A stretch of DNA of 54,240 nt from Bacteroidota bacterium (GCA_020048645.1 JAIFMG010000010.1:1-54240); one strand, 5' to 3'; shown: positions 16,660 through 26,462, counted from the stretch's first letter. Numbers and translations are program-made. The notes: generated by a model not told the origin, from the sequence alone.

Positions 16660-17427
16660 ATGATGATCGTGATTTCCCCGGCCAAGACGCTGGACTTCGA
16701 GCGTCCCTTCGAGCTGGAAGCCCACAGCCAGCCGGATTTCCTGGACCAGTCGGAGCGGCTGGTGGAAGCGCTGCGCCGATACAGCCCCCAGGGGCTTGCG
16801 GATCTGATGCAGGTCAGCGACAAGATAGCGCAACTGAACCACCAGCGCAACGCCGCGTGGTCGAGGCCCTTCACGCCGCAGAACGCCAAGCAGGCGCTGC
16901 TGGTCTTCAAGGGCGACGTGTATGTGGGCCTTGACGCCGAGAGCTTCTCGCCGGCGGACTTCGAGGCGGCCCAGGAACGCCTGCGCATCCTTTCGGGCCT
17001 GTACGGGCTGCTGCGTCCGCTGGACCTGATGCAGCCCTACCGGCTGGAGATGGGCACGCCGCTGGCCAACCCCGAGGGCAAGGACCTGTACGCCTTCTGG
17101 GAGCTCCGCCTGACGGACAGGCTCAACGAGGAGCTGCGCGCCAGCGGCTCGCGCTACCTGCTCAACCTGGCCTCGAACGAATACTTCAAGGCCATCCGGC
17201 AGAAGCATGTCAAGGCCACGGTCATCAGCCCCATCTTCCGCGAGCTGAAGGACGGGCAGTACAAGATGGTGAGCTTCTACGCCAAGAAGGCCCGGGGGCT
17301 GATGACCCGCTTCGTGCTTCAGAACGGCATCCGCGACCCGCGGGACCTGGCGGCCTTCGACCTGGAGGGCTACCGCCACGACCCGGACCTGAGCACGGAG
17401 GACAGGCCCTTCTTCGCGCGGGGCTGA
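16660..17427 (+). CDS. yaaA: Peroxide stress protein YaaA (DUF328)
   Basis: A 255-residue cytoplasmic protein matching YaaA along its whole length: MIVISPAKTLDFE at the start, FKGDVYVGLDA near residue 86, LRILSGLYGLLRPLDLMQPYRLEMGT near 108-133, LASNEYFKAI near 168, and VISPIFRELKDGQYK near 187. In E. coli YaaA lowers intracellular free iron during hydrogen peroxide stress, and the structure has a helix-hairpin-helix-like DNA-binding fold. Two adjacent ATG codons (16660 and 16663) could serve as start; I give the first. A -7-like TATCTTCG sits at 16607-16614. It is transcribed alone and shares a bidirectional terminator with gap. Confidence 0.95.
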   Translation: MMIVISPAKTLDFERPFELEAHSQPDFLDQSERLVEALRRYSPQGLADLMQVSDKIAQLNHQRNAAWSRPFTPQNAKQALLVFKGDVYVGLDAESFSPADFEAAQERLRILSGLYGLLRPLDLMQPYRLEMGTPLANPEGKDLYAFWELRLTDRLNEELRASGSRYLLNLASNEYFKAIRQKHVKATVISPIFRELKDGQYKMVSFYAKKARGLMTRFVLQNGIRDPRDLAAFDLEGYRHDPDLSTEDRPFFARG

Positions 17428-17467
17428 ACCTGTCCAGCGCGTCGTTCTTGGGGCAAGGCATCCCCTC

Positions 17468-17506
17468 AAAAAAGAAACGCCTCCCGGTTCGGGGAGGCGT
17501 TTTTTT
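17468..17506. terminator. Bidirectional terminator between yaaA and gap
   Basis: AAACGCCTCCC (17475-17485) pairs with GGGAGGCGTTT (17492-17502) in an 11-bp stem with a 6-nt loop. T residues follow on the plus strand (17500-17506), and six A residues precede it (17468-17473), giving a T-run on the minus strand. It serves both convergent genes. Confidence 0.93.
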
Positions 17507-17526
17507 CGCATGTGGGCAGGCAGTCG

Positions 17527-18531
17527 TCAGAACAGCTTGGCCATGAGGTCCACGACGCGGCAAGAGTAGCCCCATTCGTTGTCGTACCAAGAGAGGACCT
17601 TGACCATGTTGCCATTGACCATGGTGCTCTTGGCGTCGAAGATGGACGAGTGGGAGTTGTGGATGATGTCCACGGAGACGATTTCGTCCTCGCAGTACTC
17701 CAGGATGCCTTTCATGGAACCTTCGGCGGCTTCCTTCATGGCGGCGTTGACCTCGGCGATGGTAACCTCGCGGTCGAGGGTGGCCACCAGGTCCACCAGC
17801 GAGCCGGTGGGGGTGGGGACGCGGACGGCCACGCCGTCGAGCTTGCCTTTGAGGGCGGGGATGACCTTGCCCACGGCGGAGGCGGCTCCGGTGGTGGTGG
17901 GGATCATGGAGACCGCGGCGGAGCGGGCGCGGCGGAGGTCTTCGTGGGGCGCGTCGAGGATGACCTGGTCGTTGGTGTAGGAGTGGATGGTCATCATGAA
18001 GCCCTTCTGGATGCCGAACTTGTCGTGCAGGACCTTGGCGATGGGGGCCAGGCAGTTGGTGGTGCAGGAGGCGTTGGAGACGCACTGGTCTTCGGCGCGC
18101 AGGGCGTCGTCGTTGACACCCAGCACGATCATGTTGTCGATCTTGTCCTTGGCGGGGACGGTCAGGACGACTTTCTTGGCGCCGTTTTTCAGGTGGTCGC
18201 CGTAGCCGCCTTTGGCGCTCTCGCGGGCGCGGAAGACGCCGGTGGCCTCGACCACCACGTCAGGGGTCTGGCTCCAGGGGATGTTCGCGGGCGAGCGCTC
18301 GGCGCTGACCTTGATTTTCTGGCCGTTGACGATCAGGCCATTCTCATCGTGGGAAACCGTGCCGTTGAACTTGCCTTGCGTGGAGTCGTACTTGAGCAGG
18401 TGGGCCAGGGTGGCGCTGCTGGTCAGGTCGTTGATGCCGACGACTTCCATGTCGTTGCGCTCGAAGATGATCTTGAACACGTTCCGGCCGATGCGTCCGA
18501 ATCCGTTGATGGCGACTTTGATCTTGGACAT
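17527..18531 (-). CDS. gap: Glyceraldehyde-3-phosphate dehydrogenase, type I
   Basis: A 334-residue GAPDH, the glycolytic/gluconeogenic enzyme converting glyceraldehyde-3-phosphate to 1,3-bisphosphoglycerate. It has the NAD-binding start VAINGFGRIGRNVF with the acidic GINDL (NAD preference), the catalytic SNASCTTNCLAP near residue 150, HSYTNDQ, the RRARSAAVSMIPTTTGAA phosphate-binding segment, and the C-terminal SWYDNEWGYSCRVVDL. Length is normal for the family. The ATG at 18531 follows A-rich sequence. It is monocistronic: a textbook Bacteroidota promoter lies about 60 bp upstream (18590-18620), and a strong bidirectional terminator follows. Confidence 0.98.
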   Translation of the reverse strand: MSKIKVAINGFGRIGRNVFKIIFERNDMEVVGINDLTSSATLAHLLKYDSTQGKFNGTVSHDENGLIVNGQKIKVSAERSPANIPWSQTPDVVVEATGVFRARESAKGGYGDHLKNGAKKVVLTVPAKDKIDNMIVLGVNDDALRAEDQCVSNASCTTNCLAPIAKVLHDKFGIQKGFMMTIHSYTNDQVILDAPHEDLRRARSAAVSMIPTTTGAASAVGKVIPALKGKLDGVAVRVPTPTGSLVDLVATLDREVTIAEVNAAMKEAAEGSMKGILEYCEDEIVSVDIIHNSHSSIFDAKSTMVNGNMVKVLSWYDNEWGYSCRVVDLMAKLF

Positions 18532-18989
18532 AGTTTAAGGAAATTTAAGTTTTGAGTTTTGTGAGCCTTCCCTCTGGCGGTAGGCGTAGCAAATGTAATC
18601 AATTCGCCCTGAAAAGACAAGAAACCCGTTCGGAGCGGCAAACCTCCGCAAAGATGCCAAAGCATTGTCTATCAGCATCCTAACAAAATAATCCGTCGTG
18701 GAATTGTTCTAAATTGCGGGCCTGGGCAAAAAAAACACTCCACCGCGTCCCGGACGGAGCTTCCGCCCCCTGTTCTGGTTGCAGCGACATTGGCACCGAG
18801 AAGCGACCCGATGTTTCGGATTTGGCAGATTTGCATGGATAAATCATTGATAATCAAACCCACTTCATCTCCTGCCTGCCTTTGCGCCGAAGCCGACCCA
18901 AATAAGTTTGAAGTGCCCTTCATTTTTTTTCTCCATGATCGTAATAAACGCTAAATTGTGGCCCAATCCACAAAGAACCTGTCCTGCCG
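18532..18989. other. 458-bp divergent intergenic region between gap and the histidine kinase
   Basis: Holds the gap promoter (18590-18620, minus strand), a palindrome-like TTGATAATCAA at 18848-18858, and a plus-strand -7 candidate TAAATTGT (18952-18959) preceded by a T8 run about 21 nt upstream. No gene is seen. Confidence 0.5.
18590..18620 (-). promoter_or_regulatory. Bacteroidota-type promoter of gap
   Basis: On the minus strand TTG (18618-18620) is followed after 20 nt by TACATTTG (18590-18597), a perfect match to the TAnnTTTG -7 element with consensus spacing. The ATG is about 60 nt downstream. Confidence 0.85.
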
Positions 18990-20437
18990 ATGCCCCTCAG
19001 CCAGCCCGCGAACTTCCCGGAACTCGTCTGGGAGAGCTTTTTCGAGCATTCCGAGCATCCCTCCCTGCTCGGCCGTTTCGACCTCTGGGAAGAAGGCTGG
19101 GCCAACCAGCGCTTCCGGGCGCTCTTCCCCGGCCTGGGCTCGGGGACGCGCACCCTGGCCGGCCTGCTGGAGCTGGACCCGGCCCAGGCCGAGCTTTGGC
19201 TCCAGGAGCTCCGCCAGAAGGAGACCCGCCGCTTCATGGTCAGCAGCGGGGAGGGCAAGCACTGGCTGGCCGTGGCCCGGGCCGTCGATCCCTGGCACTG
19301 GTCGCTCCGGCTCGAAAGGGCCCACTGGCACTCCGACCTGGCCAAGGGCCTCTGGGCCGCGCTCTTCCAAAGCCCGCTGGGCATCGCCATAACCGACAAG
19401 CGCGGCAAGATCCTCATGGCCAACGACGCCCTGGCCGAGCTCAGCGGCTACGGCCGCGAGGAGCTGGTCGGGCACAGCATGGATATCCTGGGCTCCGGGC
19501 AGCAGGACCAGGCCTTCTACGGGCAGCTCTGGGAAACCATCCTCCAGGGCAAGGTCTGGCCGGCGAGCTGCGCAACCGCCGCAAGGACGGCAGCCTGTAC
19601 TGGGAGCGGGAGATCATCTACCCGGTGCTCTCGCACTCGGGCGAGATCGACTTCTTCCTGGCCTTCAAGGAGAACATCGACCAGCGCGTGCGGGTGCAGG
19701 ACGAGCTGCGCAGCTCGCTGGCCAAGCTGGAGGAGGCCAACCGCGTCAAGGACCGCCTCTTCTCCATCGTGGCCCACGACCTGAAGAACCCCTTCAGCAA
19801 CATCATCGGCCTCTCGGAGATGCTGCACAAGCGCTTCGACAAGTTCCCCACGGAAAAGGTCCGGCGCTTCCTGGGCTACATCTACCAGTCGTCGGAGCAG
19901 GGCTTCAGCCTGCTCGAGAACCTGCTCCAGTGGTCGCGGGCCCAGCGCGGGCACATCAGCTTCTCGCCCCGCTCCATCGACCTGGTGGCCACGGCGCAGG
20001 TCAGCCTCGAGTTCCTGGCGCCCATCGCCCAATCCAAGGGCATCGCGCTGCGCAACATCCTGCCGGAGCAGCTCCAGGCCCTGGCCGACGCCGACATGGT
20101 GCAGACCATCCTTCGGAACTTGGGCTCGAACGCCCTGAAGTTCACGCCCGAGGGCGGGTCGGTCACCTTCGGGGCCCGGAGCGAGGGGCAGGAGGTGCTC
20201 GTCTGGGTGCAGGACGACGGCATCGGCATGGAAGCCGACCAGCTCGAGAAGCTCTTCCGCGACGACATGCACCACAGCACGCCCGGGCTGCGCAACGAGA
20301 AGGGGACCGGCCTGGGCCTGACGCTGTGCCGGGAGTTCGTGGACAAGCACGGCGGGCGCATCTGGGCCGAGAGCCAGCCTGGCAAGGGAACCCGCATGAC
20401 CTTCTGCCTGCCCCAGCCCACGGCGGGGCCGGCCTAG
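18990..20437 (+). pseudogene. PAS-domain sensor histidine kinase, split by a single-base frameshift
   Basis: Read across two frames this is a ~482-residue kinase. Frame 1 (from the ATG at 18990) gives an N-terminal region and a PAS domain (GIAITDKRGKILMANDALAELSGYG) up to LQGKVW. After TGG at 19557-19559 only two bases (CC) precede the codons for GELRNRRKDGSLYWE, where a PAS domain needs three; the rest is in another frame. Downstream are a linker coiled coil (DELRSSLAKLEEANRVK), the H-box FSIVAHDLKNPFSNIIGLSEM, the N-box LRNLGSNALKFTPEGG, DDGIGM (G1) and GTGLGLTL (G2). Every kinase motif is intact, so either the loss is very recent or the base was missed in sequencing. No transmembrane segment is seen, so it would be a cytoplasmic sensor. 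No response regulator is adjacent. Confidence 0.85.
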
Positions 20438-20454
20438 GGGCCAGCGCAAAAAGC

Positions 20455-20487
20455 GAGAAGCGCGTGCCTTGAGGCGACGCGCTTCTC
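20455..20487. terminator. Inverted repeat between convergent histidine kinase and pnp
   Basis: GAGAAGCGCGT (20455-20465) pairs perfectly with ACGCGCTTCTC (20477-20487), an 11-bp stem with an 11-nt loop. On the minus strand it is followed by GCTTTTTG, so it fits best as the pnp terminator; on the plus strand no real T-run follows. Confidence 0.7.
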
Positions 20488-20576
20488 TTGGACCAAATTA
20501 ACCAAATTTACTAACCCTATCGCTTGGTACGCAAGGGTTGGAAAAAAGTTACAGGCTATTCGATTTTTTCGAATCC

Positions 20577-22784
20577 TTAACTTTTCCGAGGCCGGTCGGA
20601 GCGCTCGGGGCGGTCAGAACGCTCGGAACGCTCGGGGCGGTCAGAACGCTCGGGCCGGTCGGAACGCTCGGGCTTGGGCAGGAGGGCCTTGCGGGAAAGG
20701 CGCATCTTGCCGGAGCGCTCGTCCACCTCGAGGAGCTTCACCTCGATGACGTCGCCCTGGTTGAGGACGTCCTCGACCCTCTCGAGGCGGCGCCACTCGA
20801 TTTCGGAGATGTGCAGCAGTCCTTCCTTGCCCGGGAGGATCTCGACAAAGGCGCCGAAGGGCGTGATGGACTTGATGGGGCCTTTGTAGATCTCGCCCAC
20901 CTCGGGAAGGGCCACGATGGCCTTGATGCGCGCCTTGGCGGCCTCGAGGTCGTTCTGGTTGCTGGCCGAGATGAATACGATGCCTTTGCCGTCCACTTCC
21001 TCGATGGCGATCTGGGTGCGGGTGTCCTCCTGCATCTGCTGGATGATCTTGCCGCCAGGGCCGATGATGGCGCCGATCATCTCCTTGGGGACGGTGATCG
21101 ACTCGATGCGCGGGGCGTGCGGCTTGTAGTTGTCGCGGGGCTGGGCCAGGGTCTCGACGATCTTGCCCAGGATGTGCAGCCGTCCGGCCTTGGCCTGCCC
21201 GAGGGCCTGCTCGAGGATCTCGTAGGAGATGCCGCCGACCTTGATGTCCATCTGGCAGGCGGTGATGCCGTCGCGGGTGCCGGTAACCTTGAAGTCCATG
21301 TCGCCCAGGTGGTCCTCGTCGCCGAGGATGTCGGACAGCACGGCGAAGCGGCCCTGCTCATAGAGGAGGCCCATGGCGATGCCGGAGACGGGCTTGCGGA
21401 TCTGCACGCCGGCGTCCATGAGGGCGAGCGTGCCGGCGCAGACGGTGGCCATTGACGAAGAGCCGTTGGACTCGAGGATGTCGGAGACCACGCGGATGGT
21501 GTAGGGGATCTCGGCGGGCAGCACCTTCTTGAGGGCGCGGTGCGCGAGGTTGCCGTGCCCGATCTCGCGGCGTCCGACGCCGCGCTGCGGGCGGGCGTCG
21601 CCCGTGGAGAAGGGCGGGAAGTTGTAGTGGAGCAGGAAGCGGTCGCGGCCTTGGGCCAGGACGTTGTCGATGATCTTCTCGTCCATCTTGGCACCCAGGG
21701 TGACGGTGGTCAGCGACTGGGTCTCGCCGCGGGTGAAGATGGCGGAGCCGTGGGTGGAGGGCAGGTAATCGACCTCGCACCAGATGGGGCGGATCTGGTC
21801 GTGCGAACGTCCGTCGAGGCGCTTGTTCTCCTCGAACATGAGCCTGCGGACCATGAGCTTCTCGGCCTCGTGGTAGTATTTGGAGACGAGCATGTCGCGG
21901 CGCGACTGGGCCTGGGCGTCGTCGAGGGCGGGCAGGGAGGCCTTGTACTCGTCCCTGATGGCCTTGAGCAGGTCTCCCCGGGTCTGCTTGTCGTAGGCCT
22001 CGCGGGCCACGGCGTAGATCTTGTCGGAGACGGCCCCGAGCAGGTGGTCCCGGAGCTCGGGGTCCTTGGCCTCGTGCTCATAGACGCGGGTGGGCTTCTT
22101 GCCGACCATCTCGGCCAGGGCGATCTGGGCGCGGCACTGGTCCTTGATGGCCTGGTGGGCGAAGGCGATGGCCTCGACCATCTCCTTCTCGGAGACCTCG
22201 TCCATCTCGCCCTCGACCATCATGACGTTGTCGAGCGTCGCGGCCACGATCATGTCGATGTCGGCCCGGGCGCTTTCGCTGAGGCTGGGGTTGATGCGGA
22301 GCTTGCCATCGACGCGGGCCACGCGGACCTCGGAGATGGGGCCGTGGAAGGGGATGTCGGTGATGGCCAGGGCGGCCGAGGCGGCCAGGCCGGCGAGCGC
22401 GTCGGGCTGGGTCTCGGGCTCGGAGGAGATGAGCTGGATGGTCACGAAGGTCTCGGCGTGGTAGTCGTCGGGGAAAAGCGGGCGCAGGGCCCTGTCCACC
22501 AGGCGCGAGATCAGGATTTCGTTGTCGCCTGGCCGTCCTTCGCGGCGGAGGAAACCGCCGGGGAAACGGCCATTCGAGGCGTACTTCTCTTGGTAATCGA
22601 CCGAAAGGGGCATGAAGTCCACGTCGGGGCGGGCTTCCTTGGCGGAGACCACCGTGGCCAGGAGCATGGTGTTGCCCATGCGGACGACCACGGCGCCGTC
22701 GGCCTGCTTGGCCAGCTTTCCGGTCTCGATGGTGATCTTGCGGCCATCCTCCAGTTGGATGGCGGTTTCAAAGACTTTGTACAT
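20577..22784 (-). CDS. pnp: Polyribonucleotide nucleotidyltransferase (PNPase)
   Basis: A 735-residue 3'-5' phosphorolytic exoribonuclease of mRNA decay. Two RNase PH domains (residues about 5-140 and 310-540; [27 protein letters not shown], and later [17 protein letters not shown]-type catalytic motifs) flank the helical domain. A KH domain ([16 protein letters not shown]) and an S1 domain ([26 protein letters not shown]) follow. The C-terminus ends in about five RPERSD-type repeats, beyond the ~700 residues of many homologues. The ATG at 22784 starts the conserved [17 protein letters not shown]. It follows rpsO, as in many bacteria, but a hairpin with a T-run separates the two, so expression is probably attenuated or separately initiated. 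Confidence 0.97.
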   Translation of the reverse strand: MYKVFETAIQLEDGRKITIETGKLAKQADGAVVVRMGNTMLLATVVSAKEARPDVDFMPLSVDYQEKYASNGRFPGGFLRREGRPGDNEILISRLVDRALRPLFPDDYHAETFVTIQLISSEPETQPDALAGLAASAALAITDIPFHGPISEVRVARVDGKLRINPSLSESARADIDMIVAATLDNVMMVEGEMDEVSEKEMVEAIAFAHQAIKDQCRAQIALAEMVGKKPTRVYEHEAKDPELRDHLLGAVSDKIYAVAREAYDKQTRGDLLKAIRDEYKASLPALDDAQAQSRRDMLVSKYYHEAEKLMVRRLMFEENKRLDGRSHDQIRPIWCEVDYLPSTHGSAIFTRGETQSLTTVTLGAKMDEKIIDNVLAQGRDRFLLHYNFPPFSTGDARPQRGVGRREIGHGNLAHRALKKVLPAEIPYTIRVVSDILESNGSSSMATVCAGTLALMDAGVQIRKPVSGIAMGLLYEQGRFAVLSDILGDEDHLGDMDFKVTGTRDGITACQMDIKVGGISYEILEQALGQAKAGRLHILGKIVETLAQPRDNYKPHAPRIESITVPKEMIGAIIGPGGKIIQQMQEDTRTQIAIEEVDGKGIVFISASNQNDLEAAKARIKAIVALPEVGEIYKGPIKSITPFGAFVEILPGKEGLLHISEIEWRRLERVEDVLNQGDVIEVKLLEVDERSGKMRLSRKALLPKPERSDRPERSDRPERSERSDRPERSDRPRKS
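20592..20672 (-). repeat. 18-bp tandem repeats encoding the RPERSD tail of PNPase
   Basis: Imperfect 18-bp units of the type CGGTC(G/A)GA(G/A)CGCTCGGG encode PERSDR repeats; one unit is shortened to ERSDR. The repeats keep the reading frame to the stop codon. Such in-frame units are prone to copy-number change. Confidence 0.8.
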
Positions 22785-22950
22785 GTTGCGGTTTTTAAAG
22801 AACTTCTTGTTACTCTTCGTTTGGCTTCGGATTGTCGTCGGATGAAAGGAAAAAAGGGAAAAGCCCTGTTGGGGACTATTCAGCCCGTAGGATTCTCCTT
22901 TGGCGGGAAGGCCCCTCGGGGAGAACATGCGGAATTTTAGGGGGAATATG

Positions 22951-22977
22951 AAAAAAGGCAACTTTTGATTGCCTTTT
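22951..22977 (-). terminator. Terminator/attenuator between rpsO and pnp
   Basis: On the minus strand AAAAGGCAA (from 22969-22977) pairs with TTGCCTTTT (from 22953-22961), a 9-bp stem with a 7-nt loop, ending in six T residues. It lies 17 bp after the rpsO stop and about 165 bp before the pnp ATG. Confidence 0.85.
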
Positions 22978-22993
22978 CTCTGCTCGGGTGTGA

Positions 22994-23263
22994 TTACTTG
23001 CGGATTCCAAGGTCCGCAATCACGGTCCGATACCGTTGGATGTCATTGTCTTGCAGGTACTTCAGCAGCCTTCTGCGCTTGCCTACCAGTTTGAGCAGGG
23101 ACAATTTGGTCGCGTGGTCTTTCTTGTGCTTTTTCAGGTGCTCAGTCAAATGGGAAATTCTGTGCGTGAACAAAGCGATTTGACCTTCTGAGGTGCCGGT
23201 GTCGGTCTCGGATTTTCCCCACTTGGCGAAAATCTCCTTTTTGATTTCTGGTGTCAAATACAT
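22994..23263 (-). CDS. rpsO: 30S ribosomal protein S15
   Basis: An 89-residue S15, a primary binder of the 16S rRNA central domain. The family core is plain: [29 protein letters not shown], then [21 protein letters not shown]. The ATG at 23263 gives the normal length and start ([12 protein letters not shown]); the open frame extends 46 codons upstream without conservation. It is followed by a terminator and then pnp, the widespread rpsO-pnp arrangement. No clear promoter could be assigned. Confidence 0.97.
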   Translation of the reverse strand: MYLTPEIKKEIFAKWGKSETDTGTSEGQIALFTHRISHLTEHLKKHKKDHATKLSLLKLVGKRRRLLKYLQDNDIQRYRTVIADLGIRK

Positions 23264-23489
23264 AACGCTTGGTAAGGTTTTAAATTTGTACGTCTCACGA
23301 CTGACGAACTGCAAAAATATACATTTCTCCGGAAAAGGAAGAGGCCCTCGTTTTTTTTCTGGCGCGAGCGTTGGCCCCTCCAGCGAAATGCCGTGCGGCA
23401 TCCGGCCAAAATCCTACTTTCGCGGCAGATCGCGGGGCCCAGGCCGGGCCTCCTCCCGCGTCTTCCCATCCCAAGAACCTTGTCGAGCC

Positions 23490-24617
23490 ATGCGCATCCC
23501 CATCAGAACATCAATCGGCCTGCTGCTCGTGGCGGCCAGCACCCTGGCCTGCGGCACCCGCCGCGGGGGCGCCTCCTCCACCTCGCCCGCGGGCCCCACG
23601 GCCGAGGTGGAGAGCGAGTTCCTCTTCGAGGCCTTCGCCCCAGGGCTGTCCAACGCCTCGGGCGAGCCCGTGCATTGCGAGACCTCCGCCGCCGCCGCCA
23701 CGGGCGGCCGGGTGCTCATGGCCACCGACAAGCCCATCCCGGGCGCCACGGCCTTCTTCAGCCTTTCCGCCGACAGCCTCCGGCCAGGGGCGCGGGCCTG
23801 CGCCATTTTGGCGCCCGCGCTGGCCGGGCCCGAAAAGTTCGAGGACATGGCCGTCTCGCCCGACGGCCGCTGGGTCTGGGCCACCACCGGCTTCGACCGC
23901 GTCCGCGACGACGCCTCCTGGGACCGCTTCAACTGCCTGCTGCGCTGGCCCGCCGGGCAGGTCGAGCGGGCCGGGCTGGTGGCCGCCGCCAGCCGCGGGG
24001 GCCTGGCCAGCTCGGTCGGGCTGCGCGAGGCGATACAGGAGGCCCTGGCCTGCGAGGAGTTCCCCGACGGCCCGCCCTACTTCAAGGTCGAGGGCCTCTG
24101 CGAACTGCCCGGCGGCACGCTCTGCCTGGGCATCCGCGAATGGGGCCGGACCTTCGAGGACTTCCGATACGACGTGGCCGTGCTGGCCGTCCATTTCACC
24201 GAAGGCCCCGACGGGCCGGTGCTGGCCGACGACTGGCGCCTGCTGGCCCGCTTCGAGCCGCCCCTGGAGGCCCTGGGCCTGCGCGGGCCGCTGGGCCTCT
24301 CGTCGCTGGAGTACGACGCCGCCGGCGAGCGGGTGCTGATGACGACCTCCTACGAGCTGGCGCCCACCCCCGAGGGCATCGGCGCCTACCTCTGGAGCTG
24401 GCCCCTGCCCAGCCTGCTCGATGGCCGGGCCCCCGAGCTGGTGCGCCTGCCCGACGGGCAGCCCCTGCGCTTCGAGCACAAGGCCGAGGCCGTCTGCGCG
24501 CTGGGCGGCGGGCGCTTCCTGCTGGCCCACGACGACGACCGGGTGCTGGGCGACTCGGCCGCCGCCTTCCACCGACTGCCCCACCAGGGGGCGCTCAGCA
24601 TCATCCGCTTCCGCTGA
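23490..24617 (+). CDS. Putative lipoprotein with DUF3616-like repeats
   Basis: A 375-residue protein with a lipoprotein signal (SIGLLLVAASTLAC, Cys near residue 20). The mature region shows propeller-like strands: EKFEDMAVSPDGRWVWATTGF, FKVEGLCELPGGTLCLGIREWG, LGLSSLEYDAAGERVLMTTSY, FEHKAEAVCALGGGRFLLAHDDD. The 'EG(l/m)...GG.L.lG.R' pattern resembles DUF3616-type proteins, but this is by eye and not secure. Located probably in the outer or inner membrane facing the periplasm; function unknown. A -7-like TACTTTCG is at 23415-23422. It is divergent from rpsO and 65 bp ahead of a GEVED-domain gene. Confidence 0.7.
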   Translation: MRIPIRTSIGLLLVAASTLACGTRRGGASSTSPAGPTAEVESEFLFEAFAPGLSNASGEPVHCETSAAAATGGRVLMATDKPIPGATAFFSLSADSLRPGARACAILAPALAGPEKFEDMAVSPDGRWVWATTGFDRVRDDASWDRFNCLLRWPAGQVERAGLVAAASRGGLASSVGLREAIQEALACEEFPDGPPYFKVEGLCELPGGTLCLGIREWGRTFEDFRYDVAVLAVHFTEGPDGPVLADDWRLLARFEPPLEALGLRGPLGLSSLEYDAAGERVLMTTSYELAPTPEGIGAYLWSWPLPSLLDGRAPELVRLPDGQPLRFEHKAEAVCALGGGRFLLAHDDDRVLGDSAAAFHRLPHQGALSIIRFR

Positions 24618-24682
24618 GCCCAAAGCAGGCCGGCCTCTTGCGGAATCGCTTATCTTTGGGGACAAACCAAAACGGACTCACG

Positions 24683-26449
24683 ATGAAAGCGAACAAAGCA
24701 CTTCTCGCGCTGGCGCTGCTCCTGCCGGCCCTGGCCTGGGCCCAGCCCGACGCCGGGCCGGACCAGGGGCCTGTCTGCCTAGCCACCAGCCTCGAGGCGA
24801 ACCAGCCGCCCGCAGGCATATCCGGCTCCTGGTCGGTCATCTTGGGGCAAGGCGTATTCCCCGACCCCGGCTCGCCGACGACCTTGGTCGAGCAGGTCGG
24901 CCCCGGCGACAACGTTTACCGCTGGAGCTGGGACGACGGCCAGTGGGACGAGGTCTCCGTGGCCGGGATGGGCATCAGCCTGCCCCAGGACGTCGTAACC
25001 TGCGAGACGGCCGCCACCGTAGAGGCCACCCTGGTCAACGCCACCGGCGGAGCTTTCAGCTTCAGCACCAGCGGCGGACACAACGCCCTGGGCGTGGGTC
25101 CGGAGGTAACCCTCTTCCTGATGCCGGCCGAGAGCACCGTCCTGACCGCCGTGTGGAGCGAGGCAGGCTGCTCGCTCAGCGACTCGGCGAGCGTGCGGAG
25201 CGAAGCCGTCAGCGTCTCCATCGACTACATGGGCGCCGTCTGCGAGCCCAGCGCCACCCTGACCGACTTGCACAGCTTGAGCTACGGCAACGCGACCGGC
25301 TCCTGGGCCGTCCTCAGCGGTTCGGCCACCATCACCCAGCACAGCGCCGAGACCTACCTCTACCAGGCCGCGAACCTATCCTTGGGCACGAACCAGTTGC
25401 GGTACACGATCGCCAACGCCTTCTGCACGGCCACGGAAGACATTTTCCTGCACCACCAGTTGGCCGACGCGGGCCCGGACCTCGCGAGCTTCAACGACTC
25501 GGTCGTGCTGGGGGCCACGGCCCCGATGGCCGATTTCTTCGGCTTCTGGTCGCACCAGAACCCCTTCCTGCAGATTGGCAGCGTTTACAGCCACGACGCC
25601 AACGCGCGCTCGTCCATCTTCCAGACCGCCGAGCTGGTCTGGACCCTCCAGGGCTCGGAATGCCAGACCTTCGACACCATGTACGTGAGCTTCATCGAGG
25701 CGCTGGACTTCGGCGACCTGCCGGACAGCTACGAGCTCGACCCGCAGCTCTCCGCGGCCAACCCGGCGCGCCACAGCCTGAGCGGGCTTTTCCTGGGCAC
25801 GGCGCCCGACCCCGAGGCCCTGAACCAGCCCACGGCCCTGGCCGATGGCGACGACAACAACGGCACGGCCGACGAGGATGGCGCCAGCGCCCCGCCCCAG
25901 TGGGTCAGCGACGGCTCCAGCCAGATCCTGCTCGACTTCGAGGCCTCCGTGCCGGGCTGCCTGAGCGGCTGGGTGGACTGGAACAAGGATGGCAGCTTCC
26001 AGGTGGGAGAGCTGGCCATCGCCCCGACCCTGCTCATGGCGGGGAGCAATTCGGTCGCGCTGGCCGTGCCCCTGGGAGCGCTGGGCCAGCAGGGCTTCCA
26101 GGAGTTCCCCTCGCGCTTCCGGGTCTATCCGGACAATACCGGCGGGGGCTGCCCCAACGAGAATGCCCGTGCCTACGGGCGGCTGGAGGGAGGCGAGGTG
26201 GAGGACTACGTGCTCCAGGCCTTCGTGGAGGTGAGCACGACCTGGAGCGGCAGCGGCTGGACCAACGGCCCGCCCCCTGCCAACGGCACGGCCGCCTTCG
26301 CGGGCAACTTCGACGTGGTGGCCCCGTGGTTCTGCGGCGAGGCGATGGTGCAGCAGGGCCGAGTGACGGTCTGCGTGGATGGCAGCATGTTCATCACCGG
26401 GGTTCCCAGCATGGGCAAGGCCCTCTTGCGCCTTTCGCGGGCGCGCTGA
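24683..26449 (+). CDS. Secreted protein with GEVED domain
   Basis: A 588-residue exported protein with signal peptide MKANKALLALALLLPALAWAQ. Residues ~20-340 form repeated Ig/PKD-like beta segments starting with 'DAGPDQG.VCLATSLEANQ', a common opening in Bacteroidota surface proteins. From about 342 a DFGDLPDSY motif begins the GEVED module, with WVDWNKDGSFQVGE and the signature GEVEDYVL near 504-511. The last ~75 residues (TTWSGSGWTNGPPPANGTAAFAGNF) start a further beta-repeat of the kind usually followed by a type IX secretion C-terminal signal, but the protein stops at LLRLSRAR without a recognisable one. A perfect -7 box TATCTTTG lies at 24651-24658. A strong terminator follows 13 bp after the stop. 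Probably a cell-surface or adhesion protein. Confidence 0.82.
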   Translation: MKANKALLALALLLPALAWAQPDAGPDQGPVCLATSLEANQPPAGISGSWSVILGQGVFPDPGSPTTLVEQVGPGDNVYRWSWDDGQWDEVSVAGMGISLPQDVVTCETAATVEATLVNATGGAFSFSTSGGHNALGVGPEVTLFLMPAESTVLTAVWSEAGCSLSDSASVRSEAVSVSIDYMGAVCEPSATLTDLHSLSYGNATGSWAVLSGSATITQHSAETYLYQAANLSLGTNQLRYTIANAFCTATEDIFLHHQLADAGPDLASFNDSVVLGATAPMADFFGFWSHQNPFLQIGSVYSHDANARSSIFQTAELVWTLQGSECQTFDTMYVSFIEALDFGDLPDSYELDPQLSAANPARHSLSGLFLGTAPDPEALNQPTALADGDDNNGTADEDGASAPPQWVSDGSSQILLDFEASVPGCLSGWVDWNKDGSFQVGELAIAPTLLMAGSNSVALAVPLGALGQQGFQEFPSRFRVYPDNTGGGCPNENARAYGRLEGGEVEDYVLQAFVEVSTTWSGSGWTNGPPPANGTAAFAGNFDVVAPWFCGEAMVQQGRVTVCVDGSMFITGVPSMGKALLRLSRAR

Positions 26450-26462
26450 TGGCACCGGAGCC

